Source: Zantedeschia hybrid cultivar (taxonomy: Eukaryota; Streptophyta; Magnoliopsida; Alismatales; Araceae). From it: a stretch of DNA of 64,000 nt. How positions within the stretch are numbered: position 1 is the first letter of the stretch; the number at the start of each line of letters is the position of its first letter. The DNA is taken from contig JARZZO010000009.1 in assembly GCA_030544215.1 (NCBI GenBank), positions 54,617,129 through 54,681,128 of the forward strand, in the 5' to 3' direction. The translations under genes and the position numbers were made by a program. Below, in pieces: positions 32,698-45,700 of this stretch. The notes below the pieces were generated by a model that made no database searches, was not told the DNA's origin, and was given only the letters and a program-made list of their open reading frames with translations.

Positions 32698-32938
32698 GAA
32701 AAGCGTCCCCTATGGGCGACGCCTTTTAGACTTTACCGCCTCTATTAGTCAAGCCCGTACGTCTCTGAAGAAGGATGTGATTCAGTGGATTAATTACAGA
32801 AAATCTCTGGAAAGAAGGAGAGAGAAAGGAAAAAGGCGTCTAGCTGACCAGACGCGATTTTGGGTTCTTTTGAGGATAAATTTTTTATTTTGAAAATTGA
32901 ATTATGCTGAAAAGTCTCTCTCTGAGTCGACGCGATTT
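32698..32938. repeat. 30-nt dyad modules (3) upstream of the PMD gene
   Basis: Modules 32698-32727 (GAAAAGCGTC / GACGCCTTTT), 32831-32860 (AAAAGGCGTC / GACGCGATTT) and 32909-32938 (decayed left arm, right arm GACGCGATTT). They lie between the two PMD-type genes, in the expected promoter region of the downstream one. Confidence 0.85.
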
Positions 32939-33113
32939 GAATTAAATAAGTCCGAATCTTGATATTTTGAGGAAAAATCACATTTTCACTCAAGGAAAAT
33001 TACAAAAAAATTGCAAGACATTTAAGGAATGATTTTTATTGTATTAAGGTACGATCCTTCATTGAAAATAAAATCAAAATACATCAAATTGGAAGGCAAA
33101 GGATGCAGAGCTT

Positions 33114-34249
33114 TCAAGGATGATTCTTCTTAAGCTCCTTTACATATGATTTCCATAGTTCTTTATGGGTTTCATGAGGAAGTTTGACATAACGGGTGAA
33201 GCCGATATTCCATGGAGTTGCAATAAGTTCTGTCGCCTCAAAATCTTCGTCAGTTCCCAAAGCTCGCTTCTTAATTGAAAAAAGAGAAGATATTTCTGAA
33301 AGTTCATAACGTGGCATACCAAGTTGAGGATGACAACGATGTGGATTATAAAGAACGAACTCAGTCGCCTCGATCAGTCGGAGCTCTGTACTAGCACCCC
33401 GGCGCACTCGAACCGCCTTTTCTATGAGAGCAAGTGGCGTGGATTCGAATCCAGTTCTGGGCATAGTCTTGAAGTAAGCACGCCAGTCAGCCCGAGTCTC
33501 GAGGTAGGGCACCCGATTGGTCATGTTGTCGTTGAACTTCACAATGTTGGCAATATGGAAGATAAGACTACGCTGATATGTCTGGGATATCTTTGGAACT
33601 TTTTACTCATTATAGTTGAACTTGAAGTGGAATTCCACCCATAGAACTAAGAGAAGCATCTGCCATAAGGAAGTTGACTTGTAGAAGCTGCAGAGAGCCC
33701 ACTGTAGAGGTAGGTTAGAACCGCTGTACTGATCTGCTTTCTTTAAAAAATCCCACTGATTGCGCTAATTTGATCATCTTCTAAAATATTGTCTTGGGTA
33801 GGGAATAGTAGAGCTCCAACTAAGCATGTGGTGAACACCTTCATCACATTCTCTGTTTCTTCATCATTGAGATCTTCTATCTTCTTCAGAGTCCATTCGG
33901 CTAATTTGGCAAGATTGATCCCCTTGTTAGTAAGACAACCTTGAATCTCTTTTGGCTTCTTTATGATCTTTTCTAGCAATTGTTGACCCATGATTCTTTC
34001 CCTCATCAGCCTCATATCACTCAAATTAGGTTCATCATTGTTGACCTTGAGCTTACGAAGACCCAATAAAAGTTCAACTTCTTCTAAAAGGATAGTGGCT
34101 TCAAACGTGGCAAAAAGAAAGGTATGAGTTTGTAGATGCCACAATACGGTTAAAGCGCCCATAGCAGCCCAATCCATACTTGTGCTTTTGTAATGTCTGG
34201 CATGAATAGCTAACCCTTGGATATGCCACTTGGATATATAAAATTGCAT
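33114..34249 (-). pseudogene. DUF7745-like (PMD superfamily) gene remnant
   Basis: Two long open parts on the minus strand. 34249-33743 (168 codons) reads SMDWAAMGALTVLWHLQTHTFLF, FEATILLEEVELLLGLRKL and a long helical stretch; the segment FEATILLEEVELLLGL fits the LxDVxxLLGL core of the PMD superfamily. After a broken linker, 33542-33114 (142 codons) reads YLETRADWRAYFKTMPRTGFE, LRLIEATEFVLYNPHRCHPQLGMPRYEL, which fits the C-terminal part of DUF7745 proteins (W...F, then a PLLG/RQLG-like motif). Assignment is from remembered family patterns only. It is on the same strand as the PMD gene downstream and antisense to the G LTRs. It could alternatively be an unrelated transposon-borne ORF. Confidence 0.5.
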
Positions 34250-35914
34250 GGAGAGATTGATCTTGTTAACTAGCTTTTGGACCCATGGAAGAGAAGAAAA
34301 TCTTCTTGGACCAGGGAAGAAAGGATATCCCTAGATGAAGAGAAAAGAAATTGGAATAGTCTGCTCTTGCTTATTGAAGAATTGAGAATTTGGAAGACAT
34401 ATAAAAAGAATTGAAGAAAATAGAAGAAAGAATTGATTAGAAAAAAGATAAGCTTACTTGTAAGTTAGGATCTCACCCACTTAGATGATCTTTCACTTCA
34501 GAGAGCTTTTCAATTGTCTTCCTCATCCTTTTACTTGAGAAATCTTTTGAAGAATTCATTCTCCTTGAATTGATTTATTTGATTTCTTTCTCTTTCCCCT
34601 CTTTCTCTTGAGCTTTGGAGAGAATCCTTTAGCTTTCCCTCTTGATTGCTTATTGTAATATTTTGATATGAAGAGAGGAAGTTTTTATAGAGTGATTTGC
34701 GAGATTAAGGAACCCTTTCCTAATTGGAAGAGGGATATGAATTGAAGGAAAGTAGAGTTCGGACCGGAGTCAGAACAGAGAACTATTTCTGTAAGTTAAA
34801 TGGCGTCTGGACGGGGTGACGTCATTTAAATAACATCTGTGAACAGCAACGCTATTTAATGAACTTTCTGAATTTCTGTTATTCACCGAAAATTCATAAT
34901 TGCATGATATTTAATAATTGTTTATTCCTTAGCATGAAGTTACTGATGAATTCTAAGTGTAGGAAATTAAAGAAATGAAAATGAAGTTGAAAATTTCAAC
35001 AAGGTCCCACTATGGGAGTTTCACTGAGTCCCAGCCATGACTAAAAAGACGGTTATCTCTATCTATGTATTATTTCATGTAATTGATTTGTATTATTACT
35101 ACTGTATGATAAATATTTATTAGATATATCAAGGATCTTGTGGTTTTGAAGAAACTGGAGTTTGAGTTCCCCTTCAACAAAAACAGTGATAATTCCAGAG
35201 TATTCTTAATCGCACGAGTAGGCTGTTAGATTGTTGATTGATGGGGACGATGGTTCCGCTTTTGTGAAACAGTGCGTGGATAAACAAGCTTTGGCTTAGC
35301 ACTTGATTACAGGATTGATATCTTGACTCATCAATGACAGTTTAATAATATTATCCTTGATTAATTTCTATTTTATTTCATCTTATTTTTCTTTTAGTCC
35401 AACATGCATCATGTAGGACTTTGAAATAATTGTGGTAAGAATTAATTATTGATTAAATTTCAGACTATCGTTCTAAAAAAATTCCAAGGTGATATGAAAT
35501 ATTCGATTCCGAATCGATCTCTCAACTAACTTTGAGGTTTTCTTGAAGATATCTTTAGAATTCCTTCTTGCTTGGATTCTTTATCCCAAATTTTCTTGTT
35601 TCTTTTAAGACCCATCAAAGTTGTAGCACATCCACATTCGCTGGTAACCGCTCTCCATGATGAAACCTATAAGGTTTGTGACCTATGATACTTCTTAATC
35701 GTGGAAGTTGATCGTCCTTATTTTATTTTTTTGTCTCTTTCATCCAAACAGGATTGATTACATTGATCTCTTTAAGTCATCTTCATTTATCATTATGAGA
35801 AAGATTCTCATCATATGATATTGAAAGTGTATCACATCACACCTTGGCATCACCTTTTCAGTATATTTAATTCTATTTCACTCCCTTGCAAAGTCAATGC
35901 CAAGGTGAGGCAGC
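34250..35914. other. G interior, 3' non-coding region
   Basis: AT-rich; no frame or domain recognised on either strand. Contains a pair of dyad modules at 34798-34857 and ends in GCCAAGGTGAGGCAGC before the 3' LTR, a weak polypurine-tract candidate. Confidence 0.5.
34798..34857. repeat. 30-nt dyad modules (2), abutting
   Basis: 34798-34827 (AAATGGCGTC / GACGTCATTT) and 34828-34857 (AAATAACATC / AACGCTATTT), directly abutting, each with a 10-nt spacer. Confidence 0.85.
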
Positions 35915-37208
35915 TGTAAACACGTTAATTTCGACTTCATATTGAGTAACTTTCATGTCACAATTATAATGCCCCAAAATGATATGATGTTTAATCATTA
36001 ATTAATTTTTATTGATTTTTCTCGAAATTTGTTGATTAGTGTCGCCTATGCATGACTCCATTTAGATTCCTAGCCGAAATCAGTTCGAAATTAAATTCCT
36101 AAATTCAGATAGATTAACTGAATAGCGTCACCCATAAGAGACACCATTTAAGTCCTAATCCGTTTGAGTTTGCGATTTTTAATTCGAATTAATTTCCTAA
36201 TTATCTGAAGAACGTTGTTCTAGGGAGACATGATTTAGGTTTCCTAATGTTTTTCAGTTTCCTTTTCGGATTTCCTTTTTATTTTGGCCACTTTAATTAA
36301 CCAAATGGCATCCCGTCTGGGCGACGCGATTTGGGAATTTTCTAATAAACATGATTTGGCCGAGATAATCTGGTTTCCGAAGTTTGGAAGGTTGCTAACT
36401 CCTCCATGCTTATCCAAGGTAAGTCCGACTGCGGGAGAGAGTCCTTTTGAAGTCCAAAACACCCTTAAACCTATTCTTATAAATACAATACCCTTTGGGC
36501 CTTTAAAAAAGGTTGGCCATTAATGATTTTAAAGTTCAAGGCAAGGTGTTTGAAGACTCTAGAAGAAAAAAACGTGGACAACAAGAGAGGCTTCATCTAA
36601 ATTTCTTCTTCTTCATCCTCTTCATCCTTTGAACCTTTTGAAGATCAAGGCTATGGAGGAGACAACCAACCATCTTATTTCCCTAATTTCTTTCTAAACT
36701 TTTTATTAATTTCATACAGTTTATTGATTGTTTTCCATAGTTCATCATCATTATCACCACTTCATGTTCACACACACATCATTATTTTCCACACCCACAT
36801 GCATATTAGGGGTTTAAAGAACAACAATCAAGTGAGTAGATTAGTTTAGTTGCATGTTTAAATTTCTTATTAGAATAGATACTACTCTATTCTAGTTCTA
36901 ATTAGAATTTATACTTTTGTTTAATCTTTCTTACGAGGTAGAAAGAAGAAGAAAGAAGGAAATCCAAAGGAATAACCATCAAGAAATTAAAAACAAGAAC
37001 ATCAATAAAAGGCCTCCCTTTCTTTGGCCGGCCGAAGAAAGAGAATCAAGGACTCAATCTCCCAAATTTGAAAAGGTAAGCGATCAATCTTTCTTTTGAA
37101 ATTTTACAGTTTCTAGCGATCACGTTTTCTTTAGTTTTCAATAATTTTATTATTCATATGAACCACATGAAACTCATGAACATCACACACACAATTTGAG
37201 CACCTACA
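35915..37208 (+). repeat. G 3' LTR (1294 bp)
   Basis: Starts TGTAAACACG and ends GAGCACCTACA, the same ends (allowing substitutions) as the solo LTR at 46233-47548 read on its minus strand. Contains four dyad modules and a GGCCGGCCGAAGAAAG word shared with related LTRs. Confidence 0.8.
36034..36332. repeat. 30-nt dyad modules (4) in G 3' LTR
   Basis: Modules 36034-36063, 36120-36149, 36207-36236 and 36303-36332. The best preserved is the last (AAATGGCATC / GACGCGATTT). Confidence 0.8.
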
Positions 37209-38449
37209 TGTAACAGCAATCAGACTAGGGTCTACTTCTTGATTTGACTTTAGTGGCTAAACTGGTGGTGAATTTATTAGGTTGAACTGAGTTACTGGAC
37301 CCGACTTTGGTCTTGGACACAAGATGGACAGAGGAGGTTCTCTGATTGAAATTAAGGGAACTTGGACCAAAGTGATTGGGTTGATGATTGTTAGTTGTTC
37401 CCTAGGTTGTATCAAGACCAAAGGTTTGTCTTGGATATAGTGGAGACTTCTTGCAATGGCTTTCTAGGTTTGATCATCCTAGTAGGGCACTCACGTCATA
37501 ACCCGACCTCTTCATACTCCCAATATTGCCCTCTGCGATCAACATTCGGTTCCAAATTTCTGACAAGGGTATTCACCCTTTCTAGAGAGCTGGATGGATC
37601 TTAAGCTACCTGATGAGAGGGCAAAGGGTCGTTCACAATCCCTGATTCTCTTTTCGCTTTCAAGGTTTCAATAGCCTCTTTCATGTTCCCCCAATTGATC
37701 TTACCTTCCTCATTCAAATCAGACACCCAATCTTTGAAAGTGAAGTTGTTATAAATTATATGCCCCGGCACTTAATGATATAGATAGTGTCTAGACATAT
37801 CAACATTACAGGGGATGGCTGCATGCTTAGGTGGAAGCTGGATAGCATTGAAAGATAATAAGGCATGGAAAATGTCCAACAAAGATTCCGATAAAGGCGG
37901 ATATGAGGTATGTTTGGGCATAGACCAACTGTAGCTAGACAAATGGGGAACCGTTGAGTATGGTTTATGATTGGATTGGTTGTCTGATCTGGACATAGGA
38001 TTGGGTGACCTAAAGGGCTGCCCCAAGGCCCTCACCTGTTCATTGATTGCCACTCCCTCTATGAGTGGAGTTTGGATGGTCTACTTATTCCTATTCTGAT
38101 TTTCTAAGAAGGATGGCAGAGTGGAACTCTAAATCTGAGATTGAACTATCGGAGCTTGACTATAAAGTTGTGCGAATGTAAGAAATTCACTCAACCTAAG
38201 AATGGCTCGAAGCTGCGGGATAGTGTTGTTGACCAGCATGGTGATAGCTTGAGATTTAGAGATTGTCACTTCTTTCCTAGAGGCCACTGCCCTCTAACTG
38301 TTGGCAAAATACGTAAAGTCCTCTTTGGGCTTCATCTTCTCCATCACAAGATCAAACAAGTTGGGAGGCATGGTTGTCATATGACTAAACTGAGTGATGA
38401 ATTTTTCAGGGACCATATCAAAATTGATTAGGTCTTTGGCAGGCAAGCG
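37209..38449 (-). pseudogene. TatA gag remnant
   Basis: The minus strand from 38449 reads LPAKDLINFDMVPEKFITQFSHMTTMPPNLFDLVMEKMKPKEDF, a Gag domain alike to TatB (LPSLDLLNFDTVSEKLISHF). Further along, near 37770-37660, it has the remains of an HRAPGH zinc-binding loop and INWGNMKEAI. About 37209-37600 holds decayed linker sequence. Many stops. The N-terminus is lost at the junction with the copia LTR at 38444-38449. Confidence 0.75.
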
Positions 38450-39839
38450 TCCGGCCTCCAATGGTATCCATGCAATCATCCGCGGTGGTTCATCTTCACT
38501 CCTTCGTCCAGATCAGTACGCTCGCTGAAGATCCCTCACAGCAACAACATCCGAAACCCGCGGACGAGAATTCCCTACTTTCACGATTTGCACGCCGCGG
38601 AGATGGGAAAGCACCCGACGCCCTAAGAGGGGTGCCCAAAGGAGTAGGAGAGAGAGAGAGGGGGCGGCCATCAAGGGGAGACTCTGGAGCTTGGCCCAGG
38701 GTTTCTCAACAGCTCGTATATATATTAAATCGGCTTGACTTTTCATAAAAGTCTCCGAGTTAATATAAATCCCACTAAAACACCATTGATAGAGAATCTA
38801 TTTGCGCGTGTGACTCTCTAGGCCCATTTACTAGTCAAGTTTTCAGCCCGTTAAGTCCAATAACATTTTATTGACTTATAGTAATTAATTAATATCTCAT
38901 ATTTAATTAATTACTTAACCGAATTCACATCTCATGTAAATTCATCCGGACTTCTGATCAAGTTGGATGCCAAGAAACACCGTATGATCCCGAAAGGTAA
39001 TAGAGTTCAATAACCCACTCATAAAATATGTCCGTCCACAGTTACCACGTGGTTATATTCCTTCATTCGTACAATGCTCTCGAGTTGACCTAAGGTATGG
39101 TCAACTGTCAAACACTAGATGGTCAACTCACTTGAATCAGATTCCGCTATACAATATAAGAAAATATATTTTCTGATATTGTGTTTGCTCTGGCCAGACA
39201 CTCCTGCATATCTATTCTAGAACATACTCTCTCCAATAACTTGAGAGCGAATGATCCTATATTGAACACACAATCACCTTCGAAGGTTTTTCGCTGGAAC
39301 CCGATCCTTGACTATTAGAGATCCCATGGATAAGGATTCGTAGGTCAAGGTCAAAGCCCAGAAGTCCACTGACAAGATGTCTTTGGTGTCTCAAGTCCAA
39401 AGACCAACGCTACTATGACGATGAATTAAGCTAGTTGACAGTCAGCTAAATTACCATTCGGAGATTCATGTCGGATCAGTTCAGTGAACTCATTCACCAA
39501 TGAACACCTATAGGTTCACCATTATGTCTCCACACAAGTGGCTAACATGGTCAGTCACCCTCATCATATAAGCTGGAATAACATGTACTAGTCTTTCCAG
39601 ATGTTTGATGTCCTTCTCAAACGTCCTATGACTAAGAACAATTAAGAATATGTGTTTATAAGTTATCATCTCATTATTATGATCTCTTCATAATCCGATA
39701 ATTATTGCACACATTCATAGACTTCATTATGCGCAATTATATATATGCCAGTATACATAATGAAATAAATGTCATTTATTAGTGAACTAGATTGTAATAG
39801 GTGCCTTATGATTGTCTTAGAGGACATCTATACCCAATA
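38444..39839 (-). repeat. C3 3' LTR, truncated (1396 bp)
   Basis: Aligns with the 5' LTR from about 46057 onward (CCGCGGTGGTTCATC, CGAAACCCGCG, CACCCTGAGAGGGG-like, TCACCTTCGAAG). The copia terminus CAACA is mutated to CAATA at 39839. A TATATATATTAAAT-like TATA region is at 38718-38731. Confidence 0.8.
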
Positions 39840-42780
39840 ATCTCCTACTTGGACTCAAGCCAATCACCTTTACATTTGATCTCCATTAAATCTAGGTGAT
39901 GCTCACATAAAGTTTGCGATTAAGGCTTGGTCAGAGATCTACTAAATTATCTGTAGATGGAACATTTTCCATTACGTTATTTCCTCTTAATCCTTTGCCT
40001 CTGAACTTATGAAAGAGTCTCAGAATATTTTTACAACTTCTGATGAGACTATAGCTCGACCACAAAATTGACCTCTCCCACTATTGTCCTACAACAACGC
40101 GACAGGATCAAAGACCTTTTAAAACTACATCTAGTTTAGAGATGAACTCTTTTATCCATGCTATTCTAATAACAGTATCACTTGTTTATGTTGTCATCTT
40201 AATACCGAGTTCTGGATTGAAACCCTTCCAACCCACTCCATACTATTCAAGCAACAGTATCAACTGTAATCATGTTAGCTGTGGTTTCTTATTTGGAACT
40301 TTTCCAATTCACTACTTTCTCATTAGAAGATTAAACCCATGTCTGATTTGAAATTTGAGTCAGTATGACCTCATAGTTTCAAATCATCCTCTCCATCATC
40401 TAAGAGTGCACCCTTAGCACTTCTCAAGCACATAGTGATGTGCTTAACTCCTACTGTCAAGGTTCCCCTGTATCCTTTAAGAAACTTTTCCTTAAAGAAA
40501 TAAATTTCATGTCTCAACAATTGAGACTTATTATGAAATTTATTATGTCAAACATTTTCACATACAGGTTAAGGTAATGTCCTCATCGGTCTATATTAAA
40601 AGATTCGTATTTCTAATATATAGGATGTTACAACCAAACCTATCATAGAGAATTATATAGATAATAATGCTTTTACTGGTTGTATCATCCTAATTTCATT
40701 GTCAATGACTTTGATGTTATTATTACAAAGCATTACTAATGCAATCGTACTCCCAATGTCCTCTTTGTACATACACAATCTATGGTCATTCTCAATGATC
40801 ACGTAGTATTTGACTATTAGGTCAAAACTCTTATTCCAACTTTGAGAAGGTTCAATTTGATTCAAAATTGATCTTTGAAATTATAACACGCTTCCTAAAA
40901 ATTTTAAAAGCTTTAAAGTTGTATCATATATACATTTTCCTCAATCACATTGAGGGAATACTTTTTAATATCCAACTATCTTTATCTCATCATCAAGATA
41001 GGTAGTTTTGACAAATAGAATTCTGAAAATATACTTATTTATGGTAACTACTGATGAAAAATTTGTCCAAGTCAACACTTTGGCCTTGACCATTTCCTTC
41101 AGTTTACCATATAATTTTTAATTAGTCCATATGTATTATTCTTCATTCTGAAGATTTACTTACTTCTGATAGGTACAATACCCTCTAGCAACACCATCAA
41201 GTTCTAAACTTAATAAGTCTTATAGACTATAGCTTAGAATTCTTAACTTCTTGCCAATCTCAAAGTTGTAATAATGATAGGGAGCTTCCTCATAGATTTT
41301 AGATCATAATCCATATCTTTGACCGCCTCTCATTTTACTCTCTCTGATATGTCAAACATATCCTTTTAGCCATTGAGAAAATCTCAAACATTCTATGAAG
41401 CTCTCTAATGTGTGTTACAAATTGTTCCAAATAACCAAAGATTATCTAATAATCTTGCGTTAATTTGTGGGTCTAAAACATCTTTTAGTTTTATCAACTC
41501 CCATTATCTTCTCTGAGGACATATTCCTCTTCATAGAAAACAGCTTTCTAGACGATAATTATTCCATTATCGCCTGACCAATAATTGTAATATCTAAACT
41601 CTTTGGACATCTCACAATTTTACACTACACTATGTCCTTCTTAGATCCAATTTCTTTGGATCCTGTCTTTTTCACAAGACCAGGACGTTTCTTGATATTA
41701 ATATTCTTAAAATCAAGTTTTTCTTATAATTTATATCTTATATGAATTATCTTATCTCCATATCTTATATGGACACACTGATTTATTTGAAACCAGCTAT
41801 AAAGTATGGACATCTAATGTTCATACTCATATTCATAAGGATATAAGAATTAGGCAAATCTTATTATTTATAACACATTATCCAATAAAGTGCAATTCTT
41901 CATTATATCATATTTCTATGATATATAATGAGGATCAATCGAGAGAAGATATAATTACTCTTTTAATGATTTGTATGAATCATGTATTAAAGTTTTAATT
42001 TTCTTGATCAAATCAAAGAATTCTAATACTTTTTCCTATTATTCACTTAATTTTGATCTTCTATTCCTGAATCTCTCATATTTATTTGACTTGTACTTTA
42101 GTAAATACACACAGCTGAATCTTTCTAAGAGACATCATTCAGGTAAGTCAATAGAAGTGATTATCTTTGGCCTTAAGAAGATATTAGGCTATTTACATCA
42201 GTATGTATGAGTACCAATAATTTCTTATTGCACAACCCAAGTATACAATGCCATAGATAATCATGATTCACACAGTCATTTTCTATAAGAGACTTGTGAA
42301 CATTTATCACATGATGTCACATCAAGAATCTATAGTGCATTGACTAGTTTTAAAATCTTTCATTTTATTTCTTAAACCATATGGAACAACGCTTGTTCCT
42401 TCTTAGTCAATGTTATTCACTTTTACAATTCTTGATAATTAATGAAACTAAATAACAATTATTCAATTTCATATTAGTCTTTTATAGATATACAAAGATT
42501 TACTGTCTCATAGTAACCTATATATATGTTGAACTATCGTTGAGTATAACCCAACACTTTCATTTTCTCAATTTCCTTTTACTTGTCTAAGTCTGCATAC
42601 TATTGTATATTTTAAAAATATCTCATATTGAAGACGCTAATTCTTCAATAGACATGCAAAAGTTGATAATAAAAATATCCGAAACTTTTTACCAGTTCCA
42701 TATTCCTTTTGCCTTTAGTAATATTCTTATTAGTTACAGTGGGAAAACTACTCTTTCTCTCTTTCCGCTGACTTGCCTTT
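39840..42780 (-). pseudogene. C3 pol remnant (RNase H, RT, integrase)
   Basis: Base-level alignment to C1 can be followed on the minus strand. Near 40240-40330 is the counterpart of the C1 TTADSTTEVEYIAA region, 40620-40865 the RT region (IENDHRLCMYKEDI), and about 42040-42160 the integrase YSRF...YLLKYK region. No frame longer than about 80 codons survives. Changes are mostly toward A/T, as expected for an old methylated copy. Confidence 0.65.
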
Positions 42781-45700
42781 ATCCTTCGTAGATGTGGGTT
42801 CGACCGTTTAAGATCTTACCTCTTGCCTTTCTCAAAGGCACACTATGAATATCTCTTCTCCTTGGTCTATCTAAGTAAGAGATTTCATAATATCTTATTA
42901 GGATAGTGGCTATCACTTGGTCCTGAAGACATTCTTCAAAGTCTTCTAGCCAATCTGAATGTGAGAAATAAAGAGATTTAGACAGATAGTTCTTATAATT
43001 CAATTATGGTCTTTTATCTTGAATTATTTCTCATTAATTTTCAACGGACTATATAACATTCAGGTATATGTAATGGGAGACTTCGACGGTCTCTTAGTAG
43101 GGATCAGAATCTCAAGACTCATAGCATGACCTCAAGTAAATACATAGTATCATATCATTATCTTAGAGTAACCATCTCATGGTCATTACAACTCCTTGCA
43201 ATATCCGATCTTATTTCAGCTCCTAGATCTTTAATGGTCCCAGGTAAACACAATAAACCATTGTCTAAGCTTTACCATCAATACGTGACATAATAAAGTA
43301 AAAATGTAGCTCCCAGATAAACGCGAGGATAGCTATACCGTTCCTCTATTCCGATCTCAAGGCATCATAATGCCATAGTTAATAGTCCTTTCATCAGATG
43401 GTGGCAGATCTCGGGTAAAATAATAAAATACCATCATTGAATCAAGTTCTAAACCTATACTGATTGAGAGCCACGCGGTGTATTCTCAATAACTCGTGCT
43501 CCAGCTTAGACTTTATATTGAAGGTTTTGTTTATTTTAAGTTGGTCTTATCCTAGGTGATAGTTTATAAATATATCGCATATATTTAACTATACTTAGAT
43601 ATTAGTAACTGATTCATAATCAAAAACTAAAAGTATGCATCAACCATACATGTTCATTACATGGTTATGGACAACACGGTGATCAACTAGAGTCATACAA
43701 TTAATCACCATAAAATATAACAATTATATTCATATAAACATGCAAACACATAGGCTCTGGTGATCTCATCTCCTGACGCCTTCCTAGCTGCACTTGTAGA
43801 TCATCCTCTCATCTCCTCAGCCAGCGCAATCAATTACAAATAACATTAAATTTTAAAACATATTTCAAATATAGATTAACTGTAAGAGAAAGCCTTATAG
43901 GCAAGTATAACAATAGTGGGAGATATAATTACATTATAATGAGAGAAAGAGAGGGAAGCTCGCCGACCTCATTAATTAACAATTAATTAACCCATATCAC
44001 ATTCAAAATTGATCTAGATAACCACACACCATCACATTATATGAAATTAATAAAGTGCATGTCCATGACTATCATAAATTTTAACCAACCACTTATGATT
44101 CGACACATCACATGAAGGCTAAAATTTTAAAAAATAATAATTTTAGTTTTCTTAAAACCTGGCACCAATCAAAATTGGATAATTTGAATTTTAAAAATCT
44201 TATTTTCTAACATGCATTTAAATCTAATTTAAAGTATCAAACCCATCATCATGTGCACACAATGCTAAAATTAAAATTCTAAAATATTCCATGTTAAATT
44301 TAGAACACTTCTAAATTAATTTATCTAACACTTAGATTAATTTTAAATCACACTAACAACAATTATTAATGTGAACTAATCCAACATTTAGATAAAAATT
44401 ATAAATCCGTCAATAACTCTTATAAAGCAATTTATAATTCTAATTTTAATTCATTAACAACTCCTTATTAAGAACCCCTTTATTAAATTATATTTCTCAA
44501 TGACAATTGAGAAGAAATATTAATTAGAATATTTCTAAATTAAAATAGTCTAACAATTAGACTTAATCAACCTCATAATCACTTTTACTAGAAGGGCCTT
44601 TTTAAGTAGATTAGATCTTCAAATACTTTAATTAAGAGATCTATGAGAATTTTAATTAACTATCTTAATAACTGTTATTAAAAGCTAATTAATCCTTAAT
44701 AATTTTTATTAAGGTTTATTCTTAAGAAATAATTAACTCCAATCAGTTAATTAATCACTTGATAACCTTCTATTACTTAATTAAAGCAATAATTTCATAA
44801 CAACAATTGTCAAGAAATTATATTTATCAAATCACCTAATTAAAATAAAATTAACAACATTTGTTAATTAGTTTTAAGATCACATCTTAAAGAACCTTCC
44901 AAACACTTATTTAAAAATAAATTAACAACAATTGTTAATTAATTTTAAGATCAAATCGTAAATATATATCCCATTTAAGATCATATCTTAAAACCAATCC
45001 CTTTATAACTGAAAATTAGAAATTTAAGTTTAAAACATATTTTAAACAATATTTAATTTCTATTTTCTAGTTAATAGAGGTGGGGTTTATTTTAATAAAA
45101 AGCTTTTGAAGGAAAAAGGGGTTAAATGGGCTGGGAATTGAGGGGGTGAAGGGGAGGGGGGGCAAGTGGGCCAGCTCGGTCGGACCAGACCTGTCTGGGC
45201 CGGCCCAAGTGCCTGGCCCAAGCCAGGCCTACCCTAAATGGGCTGGGCCTGCTCAGGTCCGGCCTGGACCGCCCGGCGGGCCGGCCCGAGCCAAAACCCA
45301 GACGGGTTTTGCAACTAGGGCTATGCCCTAGCCACCGCCACCTGGCTTCCCCCCTTCCCTGCCCGACACCGGCAAGGGGGAGCCAGAGTGGCGCCACTTG
45401 CCCTCCCTACTGCCCCTGACGGGGCCGACGGGGTCGGCCGGCAATGTCAGTGCCTAGGGAGGCTTCGGCAGGCCCCCTTCTAGCAGATCTGAAGCCTCTT
45501 CCTCTTGCCCTTTTTCTACATTAAATGATTAAGAGAGGAGGAGAGGAGGAAGCTCCATTGCCGATCACCGCCGCCCTGTGGGGGCCGGTGAGGTCGCCGC
45601 CCACTACTGGTCACACCGACAAGTCGAGGGCGGCCGGCGGTGGCCCCAAAAATCCGCATTAGAAATCCCGTGAAGCTGTTCTTCATCATGAAGAAGAACA

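Larger units (their letters stand above)
29692..37208 (+). mobile_element. G: LTR element lacking pol, with antisense PMD-type genes, 5' LTR truncated
   Basis: The start at 29692 (TGTAGACACGCTAATG) matches the LTR start at 35915 (TGTAAACACGTTAATT) for about 267 bases, and the 3' LTR ends CACCTACA at 37208. Flanks are TATAA (29687-29691) and TGTAA (37209-37213), a one-mismatch candidate target duplication. TatA gag lies to the right and TatA protease to the left on the same strand, so G interrupts TatA. The interior (29959-35914) has no gag or pol, only two minus-strand PMD-superfamily pseudogenes. The rest of the 5' LTR and the primer site are missing. Confidence 0.65.
14699..38449 (-). mobile_element. 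TatA: non-autonomous Tat/Ogre-like Ty3/gypsy element, 5' end deleted
   Basis: Read on the minus strand: gag remnant (38449-37209), G-element insertion (37208-29692), protease region (29691-28889), G-patch segment (28877-28467), then about 2.9 kb with no recognisable RT, RNase H or integrase (28466-26425 and 17113-16299, split by copia C1), and a 3' LTR (16298 to about 14726). The G-patch after protease and the Gag style identify the Tat/Ogre branch. The 5' LTR and N-terminal gag are missing because the element is fused at 38444-38449 to a truncated copia LTR. Element boundaries at the left are uncertain between 14699 and 14726. Confidence 0.65.

Noticed and set aside
45122..45397. 91-codon minus-strand frame near C3
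   Set aside because: Same GC-island effect as in C1 and C4; no conservation of the predicted protein between the three leaders.
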